The notes: generated from the letters alone by a model not told the origin. A stretch of 64,000 bases of DNA from Paraspadella gotoi (GCA_051294375.1 CM119265.1:26914517-26978516), one strand, 5' to 3'. Positions 37,732 to 54,100 are shown, numbered from the stretch's first letter. Made by a program: numbers and translations.

Positions 37732-38299
37732 CAGGCTTTATTTTCCCAGAACGCCCCATTTTATTTTAAATTCCGAATTAGGTTAATTTTTTTAGTTAAT
37801 AAATAGGTCATGGTTTAGGATTAGATTAAGGAGGAGATTAAGGATTAGGTTAGGGATTAGATTAAAGATTAGGTTAGGGATTAGGTTAGGTATTAGGTTA
37901 AGGATTATGTTAGGGATTAGGTTTGTGATTAAGGTAAGAGTTTATGATTATGGTTAAGGATTTAAGGTAAGGATTCAAGATTAAGTTAGTTTTAAGGATC
38001 ATATTTACGTTTAACAGTTAGGGATTAGTTTATAAGTTTAAAAACATATTTAAATTGAAAGCTTGCAGGGACCTGCTATGTCATTATCTTGTAAGAGTGA
38101 TGGAGGCCTTAAACCACCAAAGCCTGTCCAAAGTCAGGGGCAAGATAGCTTATTTATTAAATGAATGGATAATTTTTATATTGGTTGTACCAATTTCATA
38201 TTATTAAGGTTATTAAGGTTATTAAAGTTATTATCAAGGTTAAAATTAAAAATCTGGGAAAAACGAACAAAAATAAGGCACTCTCGGAAAATAGAGCCG
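37732..38299. mobile_element. hAT-like MITE with TTAGGG-like interior, copy 2
   Basis: Starts CAGGCTTTATTTTCCCAGAA and ends with the inverted equivalent (ctcggaaaatagagccg). The interior 37795-38030 is a GATTAGGTTAGGGATTAGG-type repeat. A SINE-like family C copy (38055-38200) is nested inside. Confidence 0.6.
38055..38200 (+). mobile_element. SINE-like family C copy, nested in the MITE
   Basis: From ttgaaagcttgcagggacc to ttgtaccaatttcata. Confidence 0.7.
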
Positions 38300-38339
38300 A
38301 ATTTCCTCCCTTGGGGTCTTGACCGTTTAACCCTTCTTT

Positions 38340-39720
<1,381 letters not shown>

Positions 39721-39729
39721 TTGATTATG

Positions 39730-39928
39730 ATAGGGAAGTCAGGTTCTCTGGGAGTGATTAAACGAGACTGTGAGTCTTGATTGAAAGCTTAAAGGAACCT
39801 GCTATGTCATTATCTTGTACGAGTGATGGAGGCCTTAAACCACCAAAGACTGTCTAAAATAAGGGGCAAAATAGCCTATTTATTAAATGAGTGGATAATT
39901 ATTATATTGGTTTTACCAATTTCATAGT
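39730..39928 (+). mobile_element. SINE-like family C, longest copy
   Basis: Begins tagggaagtcaggttctctg, shared with 45230, and ends ttggttttaccaatttcata. The preceding 39590-39620 holds another partial end (ttatattagttatcccaatt). Confidence 0.75.
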
Positions 39929-39939
39929 AGTATTGAACA

Positions 39940-40839
39940 CTAAGCAAACAAAAATTAAAAAATAAATTAGAACAAAATAATTTTGGATTTAAAGAAGTAC
40001 AACCTGACGGCCTCAATTTAGCAAATTTCACCTCAAGTACATTATTCGATTTTCTTTTCCATTCTGAATTGAGAGCCCTTAAATCTCAATTGACTAATAG
40101 TGAACAAAAGTATAACAATCCTATACAGAAAATAATACTGAGAGACTTTAAAACTTTTCGAAGGTGAAAATTTATAGCGTTTGAATAAAAAAAGATTTAA
40201 ATCCTGGTTTTTCCAGACGAAATAAAAAAAATGGGGATTTGAGTTTTCGCTTTAAAAAAAAAAACACAGAAGTAAATCAAAAGCAAAAGTTTGACGACGA
40301 AAGGGTAGGGCATGGACGGGCAGGACAGGGCATGGCATAGCATGGCAGGGCAGAGCAGAGCAGGGCAGGAAAGAAACTTCATAGTTTAAAAACTGGTGAT
40401 TTTGTTTTTTTAATCGCTTTGAGAAGTTTAGGTAAGTTTACAAACTAAAATCTCATTTGAATATTGCAGTACGAGGCACTGATTTAATTTCTTATCATCT
40501 TTCATACCGCTGTTTCTAAAATATCAATTATCCACAACTAACGTTTTTAAAGGTGTATTTTCTTTTTTTTAACTTTTAGACATTCATGCAGATAGAACTA
40601 CAGCAACGAAAGAAAGAAAGACCGTCCCGCGCCTTTGAAGACTCCTGTTTTTGTTTACACCCTTCCTGGATCGTCGGCCTTGTTGTCGTCGTCGTTGTTG
40701 TTGTTGTTGTTGTTGTTGTTTTTTAATCGAAAACCGAGGATCGTTTCTCCCTCATAAACAAAAGGGAAAACACGATCTCGAACTATGGATCGCGAGAAAA
40801 AACAACATAGTAAAACACACTTAAAAAAAAGATATTCTC

Positions 40840-40903
<64 letters not shown>

Positions 40904-41296
40904 TTCATCCTCCCGTCGCTGAAAGGGGACGAAGAACCTAAAATAAAATCCCGAACTGAAAACTGAAAAAAAGACTTTTTAATCCGGTAAATGGTCTTCC
41001 TCTCTTCCCGAATCAGTAACAGATTGTTAAGGAGTTTAATCGTTACATTTCATCAATTTACTTGACTCTAAGAAACGACATTGAAGTTTATTCGTAAATG
41101 AAGGTGTCAAAACTCGGGCTGAGATAAAAAATAAAAAAAAATTCGCGATCCGGGATTTTATATATTTTTTTTTTACCATTTTTTTTTGTTCGTGTAAAAA
41201 AAATATGAAACGCTAAAATTGTAACGAGAAATACATTATAAAATGTCAGCGACTCTCGTTACATTGACCCGGGAAGAGAGATCTCGGCGGGATGAA

Positions 41297-41335
<39 letters not shown>

Positions 41336-41451
41336 CACTTCTCATATCTCTCTTACAATTCAGTGTCTCTCTCTCTGTCTTTGTCTCATCTTTCCCTCCT
41401 TTGCACTCATTTTTCCTTTTCTTTTCAACTTTCTCACTTATTTCATCATTT

Positions 41452-41531
<80 letters not shown>

Positions 41532-42848
41532 ATCTTCCCTTTGTCTCTCTCTTTCTTTATTCTTTTCTTTTCTTTTACTTTTCTTTTCTTTTTTTCATTC
41601 AGTTTTCTTTTCTCTCTCCTTTTTTTTCTTTCTTTTTTTACCAACGTTTGCACTTTCCCCGTGTCTCGCTCTCTGTATTACATTCTTCCTTCTCTTCCTC
41701 CCCTCCTTCAAACATACATTTAAATACAATGTTACATTATAGATGTCATAACCCGAAAACGTCCTCATAAAAACAAATAACAAAATTTCAGCCAATCAGC
41801 TTTGCCCTTCCCTTCTTTCTCGACCAATCAAAATGCTCAAACGAAGATCTCGCTCTATTGAACATTTATCGATGATTTTTATCCTTTATTCAGCTTAAAA
41901 ATCCGAGAGAACAAAAAAATTGGGCCAACGCAGAGCATCTAAAATTATTTTTCGATGAATTACCAAAAAGAAAAAAAGTGAAAAAATTACAATATTTGAG
42001 TTGAAACTAAAAAAAGAAAATTAGGAAATAAAACTCTGAAGGTGTCAAATAAAAAAAAGAATGAAAAAGTAAGAAAAAAAAAGTTAAAAATTCCTGAAAT
42101 TTTTTGATAATTTTTTTAAAAATTTAGTATCGAGTCGAACAAAGAAATAATTATAAATTTAGAAGGACAACAATGTCTTAATGTCTAATGCTTTTGAAAA
42201 TGATTAAAATATATTGAACTAAGGAGATTAATTTATAAAATTAAATCACTAGGCTAACAATCATCGAATACTCGAACGAAGACAATTGAGTGAGACTAAC
42301 TGAATGTGACCCAACGAACTGAAGCATATTGAAGTCAATTGAAGAAACCCCGATAAATACAAACGGGTGCAGTCAACAATGCGACTGAAAGTAATTAAAT
42401 AAAATTTAATTAATAATTAATTAATAATAATTTAATAAAATCTATCAAACGCTCCTGAATATAATAGTAGGCTATTTTTTATATGCTAATGAGATTGCGA
42501 TAGGTATGCATCTCTATGCACATTTGGAAGTCGGATTGCTCATTCGTTCGTTCGAGATTTTCTCATCGAGCCATTTCTTTATTTTCTTTTCTTTTCTTTT
42601 TTCCCCTTCTTCTTCCCTTTTTTCAATTTCATCTCCTTTTTCTTCTTCCTTTCTTTTGGACTTTCTTTCTCTCCCCGTCTCCCACTTTTCCTTTTTTCTC
42701 TCCCTCCCTCTCTATCTTTCTTTTTTCTCTCTCTTCCCTCCCCCCCTCTCTCTCCTCTCTCGATTTACGATCTCCCCCGATCCGATAATAATCTTTCATC
42801 AAAGACGTTATTTCATTCGTTAATTAGACCGACGGTTAATGGGGTGGC

Positions 42849-42942
<94 letters not shown>

Positions 42943-43099
42943 TGTTAATGGACTGAGGATGGCCTCGAATTTAGAGATAAATGTTTGCTGTTTTTTTCTC
43001 TTTCTCTCTCTTTGTTATTGTTGTTGTTGTTGATTGTCATTGTTTATCGTCGTAAGACCTTTTGGCGACGCGGCGGATTTCAAAGGTGAGGATTTTGTT

Positions 43100-43100
<1 letters not shown>
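39940..43100. repeat. Gene-poor stretch with microsatellites
   Basis: Holds GGCATGG/GGCAGGGCAG repeat (40300-40370), GTT run (40690-40715), CT at 40845-40900, GA at 41302-41330, (TTTC)n at 41452-41532, TTC-rich tract 42575-42760 and GA at 42852-42938. No coding exon recognised; frames are low complexity. Confidence 0.7.
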
Positions 43101-44360
<1,260 letters not shown>

Positions 44361-44629
44361 ACGATCGTAATTGCGTCTCCCCTCTGTTGTAAAGTATCAT
44401 ACTTGGTTCGATTTTGTCAGTTTTACTTGTCGTTTTTATCTTTATTTTTTTATACATACAATTTTTTTTCCCGCTCGCGTTTTTATTTTCTTTTTTAATT
44501 TTCGTTATCAAAAAAGAAAGATTTCGTCGTTTGCGTCCGGGAAAATTCTTGGTACTATTTTATGAAAACTCCCTATTTTTGTTCTTAATGCTTGAATTTA
44601 AATTTAACCGCAATATTTAAATCTAATAT

Positions 44630-44945
44630 TTTACCGCATCATTTATTCGATTCCTAACCTTAACCCCAAACTTTATCTCTTAACTCCAAATTCTAATCTT
44701 TAAACTAATCTTTAAACCTTAAAATTAAAATTGTGAATTTAATCTAAAATTGGGCGCGTATGGAAAATATGGCCGAAAATTCATTTTGAGCCAAAAAAGG
44801 AAAAACATATTTTTATTATTCTGTGTCGATATTTTCTGTTGGTCAGTCGGTTTGTCCGTCTGTCTGTCGGTCGGTCTGTCTGTCGGTCTGTCTGTCGGTC
44901 GGTCTGTCTGTCTGTCGGTCGGTCTGTCTATCTGTCGATCAGTGG
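44630..44945. repeat. CCTAACC-like repeat (possible inverted MITE remnant) and GTCTGTC tract
   Basis: 44650-44745 reads cctaaccttaaccccaaac and related units, the inverse of the MITE interiors. It ends in aaaattgggcgcgtatgga, which resembles the MITE terminus region. 44845-44945 is GTCGGTCTGTCT repeat. Confidence 0.45.
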
Positions 44946-45229
44946 GTACTATTCGGTGGATAGTTTTAAAAAAAAACAAGCAAAGAGACCAGTTATAAAT
45001 TCATAACAATAGTAATAACAATCATAACATTACATAACTACTATATAAATTGGCTGTTGACATTTTAAGTTATGTAGAAAACCTTTTCTTTGTCGTCGCC
45101 TTTGTATGGGTATTGTGTACAATGTACACACAAAGCTAAAGTGATTCGCTAAAACAGTAAAAGATAAAGATAAAGATAAAGATTTTTATACAATTGAAAC
45201 ATTCTTTGAAATATTATACGACTTCACTG

Positions 45230-45407
45230 ATAGGGAAGCCAGGTACTCTGGGAGTGAATAAACCAGACTGTGAGGAAACTTGATAGAAAGCTTGCTATGT
45301 CATTATCTTGTAGGAGTGATGAAGGCCTTAAACCACCAAAACCTGTCCAAAGTCAGCTAAGTTATTAAATGAATGGATAATTATCTATTGGTTCTACAAA
45401 TTTCATA
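45230..45407 (+). mobile_element. SINE-like family C copy
   Basis: From tagggaagccaggtactctg to attggttctacaaatttcata. Confidence 0.7.
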
Positions 45408-45409
45408 AA

Positions 45410-48330
45410 GAAAAAGACGAAAAAGACAAAAATGAAAAAGTCGAACACAGGGAAAGAAGACGACGACGTCAACAACAATTACGACGACGACGACGACGAC
45501 GACATTGACAACAACAACAACGACAACGACGAAAGCCCCGTATTTACAAAAACTCGGTCATATTCTTTCCATTTGTCTTTTTTCTTTCTTTCTTTTTTCC
45601 TTCGTCACCCTAATTAGTTTGGATCGAATTTCAAAATCGTTTCGCTAAAACTTCAAGTCCAGGAGATTTAACTTCGCACCTCGTCCTTTCACCCCAGCAT
45701 CAGCCCACCCCAACTACATCACCATCAAACTCCAGCTCTCCATCCCAATCCGCACTTTAGCCCCCCCCCTCGATAATTGACCTTGAAATGTTGTCCCGGC
45801 GCCAGAATTAAATTTGAACTGAGCCGTTTGATTTTTTTTCCTCCAGCATAATCTTATATTTGATTTCATAATTTATTTAAATTCTTTTGCTTTATGTTTT
45901 TTTATTTAATTCATTGGTTTATTCATACATTTATTCATTAACTCTTTTCATTTTTCATTATTCATCCCTTCATTAATTCTTTCTTTTTCTCTGTCTTTTT
46001 TTTTCTATCTCTTTCTATCTCTCTGTCTTTCCTCCTCTCATAACTGGGTCATGTAATTTATGCGGTCATTTAACAAACTAAATAGATTTAAACGATCTTT
46101 TAAATCTAGAATTATTCAGTCTCACACCTCATTAAATCTTACTGACTTCTTCAACGTTTACACAAAAAAAAATGTCACTAAAAATGACTTTGTAAAGATT
46201 AAGTTCGAACTCTTTATTAATTTGTAAAACTTGTTGTAAAATGACATGACGAAAAAAATTCGACAGCGAAACTGGACAAAAGAATGACTAGACGGTGGGA
46301 CATGACATGCTTCTAGCCATGCCACAGACATTGACACGATTAACCAGGAGACGGGCGTGACATTCTCAAACTTGTCACGATCGTAATATGGTTAACCATG
46401 ACCCGGACATGGCACGTATAGCCATGCCAAGAACTTGACATGGCGTAATCAAAGGGAAAATCCATAATGTTGATAATTCTTTTACCGATGAATCGTATTT
46501 TGTCATTTGTAACCACAATGACAATGTCATACATTACGGTTAAATCGCAGTATTTTAAACGTAAAAGTAAACAATAGAACTGGCAAGATGCAGATAAAAA
46601 GGATCGGATTCTCTTCCTATTCAAATACTGAAAAAAAAATATTAAAAAAAAATTGTATTGTGAAAACTTTAACCCCAAAACTTTGCAAATTACTTTAAAG
46701 AATACGTAAATTCCGCATGCAGGTTGTATCATTTTTAAATACGAAATTTAAAACATATTCATAAAAAATAAATAAAAGGTCACAATAAATTATTCTAATA
46801 TTTCGCTCTGATAAAACGAGTATTTTATTTTTGAAATGTAAAATTATTTTCAAATTATTTTTTTTCTTTTCCAAAATGAGAATACTGCAATGATGTATAT
46901 ACTTTTTTTTAAAAAGTCATTACAACATGGCGCGAGGATTGTAGAACGTCTATATAACTAAGTGGCAAGTTAAAATATAACGAACATTTCGAAAAAAAAA
47001 AATTAAAAATTCTTATGCATCACAGTTCAGTCGAAAATCTAACAATTTTGGTTAAACATCAAAATAAACAATTTTTTTCCGATGAATTTAAAACTCGTGC
47101 ATACAGGTTTTCATTTTTTTTCCGCAACGCCCGTTACAATAAAAGAGATTTAGATTTCAAATTGTATTTATGCCGCCAGCAGGAAGATATAAATTATTGT
47201 TCAACTACGGTAAAAAGTCCACTAATCTATATCGATATAAATCATAATAATAATAGTAATAATTACCTCTGTAAAAACAAGACTTCTTGACACCACGGCT
47301 CGGTCAAAAAAAAGCGGGGCTCCTTTCGAGATCGAAAATTATGGGGGGGAATGGAATGTACTGAATAGTTTTTTTTAATAATAATACACCAAATACAAAT
47401 ATAAATACTGTCATACTGTCCATATAGATAGATATCAATCCGTCTAAAATATTTTTGTCTAATTTTGCACCGAAATGTGTTGAAAATTGAGTATTAAGTT
47501 TGAGTTAAGATCATTAATGAAAAGTGGTTTCTATGATATATATTCGTAAAAATTTTCAATTTAAAAATAGTTTAACACGAAACGAATACACTTTTCGGAA
47601 TTAAAGGATAACAGTTTCTCCCGTTATTTAAGAATTTTTTAAAAAAACTATTTATACCGACAATCAATAACGTTAGATTATTAACATTGAAACATTTCAT
47701 GCTACGATTGCAATAAACAAATTTGCTCATTTTTCTAGCGCTTGTCTTTTGTTTTATTTCCAGTTTCAGTTTACGTTCGGTGACGTCGTCGTTGAAAGCC
47801 TCGCTTTTTCTCAAACAAAAGAGTCGCGGTTCAAGATGAACGTCTTTTGTTTCATTTTTATTTCATTTCGTGTTTGTGAAATTAAATAATATCGGTAATT
47901 ATAAACTAATATGACTACGAATCCCATCCTTCAAAAACTAAACGACTCACTTTGTTCCTCTGTTTTGTTTTGTTTTGTTTTGTTTTTTTGTTTATTTATT
48001 TATCTCCGCATTTCTTGGGGTCGTCGCATAGTAATTGTCAAACCCATTACAGAATATCTCACTGTCTGTTTGAATGTAGATCCTGGACAGAAAACTGAGA
48101 GGCCTGTATTTGATTGTCCCCGCTAAAGACGAAAGTCTTCTCGACGGAATCCTTAACAGACTTGCATTATCATAACATAACATATCATTACATAACTTGC
48201 GTCATAAGTATATCATTTGTCTAAACAAAAACTTTTATCATTAAGTAAAGAGAAAATCATTTAAAATGTTTCTTAAGATTCAGCTTTCGTTTAAATCAGT
48301 TTTACCGGCTAAGAATTTGGATTATTCATG
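45410..48330. other. AT-rich gene desert
   Basis: Contains a GAC/AAC trinucleotide run (45455-45530) and CATGACATG-type short repeats (46285-46445). 47745-47870 has a CRE-like GTGACGTCGTC and a short open frame after tttatttccag. I find no gene with consistent splicing on either strand. Confidence 0.45.
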
Positions 48331-48334
48331 GACC

Positions 48335-48420
48335 GATGACCACGGACCACTGTCCAGTGTCCACAGACCACGGACCACTGACCAGGTCGTCAATGACCAC
48401 TGACCACTGTCCACAGAACA
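48335..48420. repeat. GACCACTGACCACTGTCCAC minisatellite
   Basis: About eight degenerate 10-bp units (GACCACNGNC) in tandem. Confidence 0.85.
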
Positions 48421-48488
48421 AACTTAATCTTCAAAACAAAAACACTGAAGGCGTCGGTCACCGTCGGGCCTTTGTCAAAGCCCCGATC

Positions 48489-48736
48489 CAGGACTGAGTT
48501 TCCCAAAAAAGCCCATTTTCGTCTTAAATTCTTCATTAAGTTTATTTTGAATATTAAATATTGGGTTAAGGGTTAAGCTAAAACATTAATGGTTAATGTT
48601 TCGGTTTCTGGTTGTAAATTAGGTTATAGCTAAGTATTAGTTTACGTTATACTTTGATAACAAATTAGGGTTAAATACAAGGGTCAAAATTACGTTTTGG
48701 GATTAAACAGAAATAGGGCGCTTTGGGAAAAGAGAG
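48489..48736. mobile_element. hAT-like MITE, copy 3, in the 3' UTR of the PLC-beta gene
   Basis: Flanked on both sides by ccccgatc (48481-48488 and 48737-48744), an 8-bp perfect direct repeat as expected of hAT-type insertion. Ends CAGGACTGAGTTTCCC and, inverted, CTCTCTTTTCCCAAAG. The interior has gggttaagggttaag and related units. The only AATAAA found near the PLC-beta stop on the minus strand (48546-48541) lies inside it. Confidence 0.6.
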
Positions 48737-48759
48737 CCCCGATCCTCCCCCCATCCTCT

Positions 48760-51149
48760 TCAACAAACGCTCTCCGGCCTGACCGTGAGCCTCGCCTCTT
48801 CGTAAATCAATTCTTGCTTCTCCTTCTGCCGATCGTTGTCCTTGAGGAGTTTGTCCATTTGCTCCTTGTGGACGTTGTTGCATTTTTCGATCTCTGCCGA
48901 GTGTTGCATCGCCAGTCTCTTCCTTTCCTCGATGAATTTCTTTGTGTTGTTCTCGTTGAGTTCTCGAATTCGTCTTTCTTTCTCGGCTTTGGTCTTGATG
49001 GTTTTGTCGTTGACCATCTCCTTGATGGATTCCATCGAGATCTTGGCTGGAGGGGAGGTGGGGTGTCAATCATAAATGTCAGAATTATTTCTATCAGAAT
49101 ATCACAACAATTATCTAAGAATCATTTTAACTACGGAAAAAATAGAAAGGCATATCGAACCCGAAAAAATAGGCCTAATATTAAAACAGAAAATAAAGCA
49201 ATGGGAGTTAAAATAATTTACTTCTATATGCAAATGAGATTTATGATTGCAAACTCAATTTCTAAACTGAACTCCAATTATCGACGGATTTGTCTTTACA
49301 TCACTTTGTCCCGAGCCCTGTCCTTATCTTGGCTTGACTTTACCTCTCCACGCGAACTTATCTCCCTTTGTCTTCCACTTTGTCCTTACCTTGGTTTGTC
49401 TTTAGCTCCTTGTCTTCTCTCTCTTGTCTCGCTTCTATGCTTTTCATTTGTTGATCTTGCGCCTGCGCAAGAATCTTCACCAAAGCTTCGCTCTGTTGCG
49501 TTACCTGTTGAGAGGGAAAATTTACGAATCAGAAAATATACAAATTGTAGTGTAATTTTAATACATTGCAGTACAATAAATCATTTAATTTCTTTCTTTG
49601 TTTAATTTTGTTTCTTTTTTTTCCGTTTTGGAGTTTGTTTTTTTTTCGCGTCTTTTTTTGTGGTTTGTTTGTACATTGATTATTGAAAAGTAAGTGGAAA
49701 TTAGCACCTAATAATGCAAATAAAATAAAATAAAATTGTAATAAAAGAAAAAAACAGGCAACAAAAAAAAACCAAACTTTAAAACATAAAAAAGCAAAAC
49801 TAATAAGACAAAAATTAATGTACAAAATCTAAAAATCCAAAACGAGAAAAATCAAATCAACTAACAACAAATTAATAAAAAAAAACGAACTGAAAACAAC
49901 AAAACTAAAGAAAAAAAAAAGAAAACAAAACCGACGCAACCCCTCGGTCGTCCAACTCCCACCTGATCTTTCCTCACGAGATGTTCCTCCGTCATCTGCC
50001 TCAGAATCAAGTCCGACCACTCAGTCGTCTGTTCCGAAATGAGGTCTTTGATTTTCTCCCTGTGGTTGGTTATGAGGTGTTGGACGCCGTCGTGGTCGAA
50101 CGCGTTTCCTGTTGGAGGGAAGAGTTCATTTTCTTTCCTTTTGATTCGTCAAACTGTCCGTCCGTCTGTCCGTCCAACTGTCCGTTCGTCTGTCCGTGCA
50201 ACTGTTCGTCCGCTTGTCGGTCCATCGGTTCGTTTGACCGTCCGTCCATCAATCCGTCCGTCCAACTGTCTGTGCGTCCCTCCGTCCGACTGTCCGCCGT
50301 CTGTCCGTCCATCGGTTCGTTTGTCTGTCCGTCCATCTGTACGGCGATCGATCCGTCCATCAGTCCGTCCGTCTGTCCGTCCGTCTTTTTGTCCATCTGT
50401 ATGTCAATCATTCATTAATCCATCCGTCAAACTCATCCACTTTCCTGCGTTGTTCCATGATACCTTATCTCTGTTCAGATGTCTGTCTGACCAATTATTT
50501 CATTTTTATTATTTTATTATTATTCCATCCGTCCTACCTACTTAACGACGGATTTTTTGGTCTATTGTCTGTCAGTCCAGCCATCCGTCCATCCGTCCTA
50601 CCCACTAAACGACTGATTTATGTTCTATCGTCTGTCTGTCCATCCACTTACCTTAGATCATTCGCTTCTTCGTTTAACTCGCTCTTGCAAATTCTTTTTT
50701 ATCTTATGTCTGTCTGTCCATTCATTCGTCCGTCCATCCATGAATCCGTCCGTCCATCCCACTTACCCTCGCTCATGCGCTTCTTCATGACGCGCTCTTG
50801 CGAAGTTTTCTCTTTGTCGTGAACTGCGACTAGTTTATCGACGACAGAACACTGAGACTTTTGAACCGTTAATTTCTCTTTGATGTGCCGCTTCTTTAGC
50901 GAATCCATCTCTTTGTGTTGCTTCTTGACCTTTGGGAGAGGAAGTGGGAGAGAGGGGGAGAGGGAGGGAGAGAGGGAACGGAAGGGAGGGGGAGGTAGGG
51001 AGGAAGAGAGAGAAAGGGAGGGAAGGAGAGAAAGAGGGGGTGGGAGGGAGGTGAGAGAGAGATAGAGAGAGAGAGGAAAGAGAGAGAGAGAGAGAGAAGA
51101 AAAAAGAAAGAAAGAAGAAAGAAAGAAAGAAAAAGAAAGAAGAAAGAAA

Positions 51150-51186
<37 letters not shown>

Positions 51187-54100
51187 AGAAGAAGAGAGAG
51201 AGAGAGAGAAAAAAAAGTCAAGATATTTTGGCATGACCCCAAACCCAAACACCAATTATTCCCTGACCCCAACCCCAAACTCTGACCTGACCCCAAACTC
51301 CAAACCCCAAAAACTCTGACCAGTTTGATGAAGGCCTTGTCTTCTCTGAGACTTTCGATGGTGATGGTTTCCATAGGCGGAGTCTCTCGCCTCGGATTCT
51401 CTCGATCTTTGCGTGAAACGCCGCGCATCAGTTCCGACGAAGGCTTCAACCCTGGAAGGAAAGGATGACAAAAGGGTTAGATGATGATGACATAAGGGCG
51501 GGAAAATGATGACAAAAGGGCGGGAAAATGATTAAAAAAAGGGAGGAAATGAGGACAAAAGGGAAAATGATGACAAAAGAGGGAAATGAGGACAAAGGAG
51601 GGAAATGATGACAAAAGAGGGAAATGATGATGAGTGGAGAAATGAGAACAAAAGTCGGAAATGATGACCAAGGGAGGTAATAAGGAAAAGAGGAGAAATG
51701 ATAAAAAAAAGGGGGAAGGATGATAAAAAGGGGGAGGTGAGGACAAAAGAGAAAAATGATGACAAAAATAAGACAAAATAAGGTCAAATTTGGGAATGAT
51801 GACCAAAGGACAAATGGGGAATGAAAAAAATTATGACAATGTAGTAAAAGAATGACAAAATTACAACATTGGATAAATCTAAGGGAAAATGTTGACAAAG
51901 GTGAAGATATAATTAAAAATTCGAACTACGATCAAATTTTAAATTTTTATAAATATATATTAATTAATGATGATTATCGACTTACCGCCAGGAAGCGAAC
52001 TCAACGCTGCTGATTCTAAAGCTCCTGCGCTGTGGCCCTGGAAATAAAATTAAACCACTTTAGCTAAATATAATCTAAGATTTTCTTATTTTTGTTTTAT
52101 CCTTGTTCGGGGGCAAGCTAAGTGTATTTCAATTTTACTCTTTTTTTTTACGTTAAATATTATTTCCTAATGTCTTTTTGTCATCAAATTCTTTTGTTGA
52201 CCCAAAGATTTTGCTCGTCTCCTCACAGCTTAAAAGATTTTAATTTTTTCATCAAATGTTCTTTTGTTGACTTCAAATTTTAGTTCTGATTCTCACCGCT
52301 CGAAAGCTTTTCTTTTTGCTTCCTTTCGTGTAAGGAATGACGGCGATTTCCGTCTCATCGACTCCCATCGAGACGGTCAGCAGATTTGCTCTTTTGTCCG
52401 CTTGAGAGAGAAAGGCACGTGGATCTGGCCAGACGGGGAGAAAACTTTTTTTGTTAATTTATGATAAAAAAATCATTCAATACATCCATCAAAGTGTGAT
52501 CGATTAACAATTGTTAAATTAATTAATCAATCGAAGAAAACGTACGTAAATCAAAGAAGCAATAAATATTTAAAAAAAATAATAATAATCAATGAATGAG
52601 AGAAATCGATGATTCAAATAACCAACCAACAATACATTCCTACATTAAATCAATCGAGTTCACAATCAAATCACATCAATCGATCAATACTCAAATGAAA
52701 CCTGAAAGAGCGTCGACTAATTCTCCAAGTCCGTCGGGGACGTAAGTCGTGAGGCTAATGTGGCAGAATAGAGTTGCAAGAGGAAGTGGGTGGTTGCACT
52801 CAGTGCGAAGGGAAATGTGACGATATCCGGTCTGAGGAGGAGGAGGAGGAGGAGGAGGAATAGGAAGAGGACAATGGCGGACGGTGACACGACCTCATGC
52901 AATCTAATACACTCTATGAGATTATTTGAAGATTCTAAACAACTGGAACAATTAGGAACAACAAGGATAGTTTATTTTTAACAAACGAAGATGTTTCGAC
53001 TTTAATGTTAGCCTTTATCAGCCTAAACACAACGAAAGTAAAGCAATAAATACCCAAATTATTAATAATCATAATCCTTTTACAATAGTATCATATTATT
53101 TTACCAATTACTTTGTCATTATTATAATTATTATTATATTAAATAACTCCAACCTGAAGACAATCGAGCGGAAGTATTCTTTGTCCAATAAATTGTCCTT
53201 AAGGAATGAGGGGGGGGGGCGGGAGAAAGGATCGTAAAACTCTTAAGTTTGACAAATATTATTAATTCAAAAGACTGTATATGTATATTTTATTATGCGG
53301 TCTCGAAGAATTTATGAGTCCTTTAGCCTCCGTCGGCTTCGATAATAAACCAAAAACGATTCACCCACGCAAATCACGACTCAATGTTTATCGCATCGTC
53401 AATCACAACGTGTAACAAGTTCACAAGATGTCACAAGATCTCACAAAATCGTCGTATTCTCACCTGCGTTTTCGAAGACGCAAATACGTAGCACCGCGAG
53501 TTCGGGAAGAATAATTTTGCGGAAAACAAAAGGTTCGTCGTCGAATATGGGGTTTAATCCGTTCGTCACCTGGCGGGAAAAAGAAAAAACAAAATAACAA
53601 AACAAAAGCTATTCCATTAATGCTTAATTTCTTTTCTTTTTTTTACGTATATTTAACATATTTTATTTATTTATATTTCACAATAATTTTTTTTTATTTG
53701 AACAACACTTGGTTCTATATCTGCCATAAACTGTCAAACAAAAGTTACCATTCTTGATATGAAATATAATTATCAATAAAATAGGCTACTAGCTTTTCTT
53801 TATTTAAAAATATTTACAAATACGAAATAACCACGAAGATTTAGCCCGGTTTATATTTAAAACTTAATTCATATCAATAAACGCATTATTGAATCCGATT
53901 TGTGTCAGGTTTAGTTTTTTCTCCATCCGTCCGTACGTACCGGTTTCGTCTTGAACTCCTTCCGAATCGTGTCCGTCGGGAGTCCGTACATCTCGACCTC
54001 AACGCAAATTCCGTTCTTCTTGTCGGACAAAAATTGTCCGCTGATGACTTGAACGGAGCAAGTGGCGGCGATCACCCCATCCACGGGAGCTGGAGAAATG

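Noticed and set aside
41243-41795. 175-codon frame near 41.2-41.8 kb
   Set aside because: Mostly TTTC and CT repeat; Phe/Leu/Ser only.
48671-49069. 132-codon minus-strand frame
   Set aside because: Shifted frame over the last PLC-beta exon, rich in Gln/Arg; the true frame is the coiled-coil one.
48697-49605. 302-codon plus-strand frame
   Set aside because: It is antisense to two PLC-beta exons that fit the family exactly and splice in phase on the minus strand.
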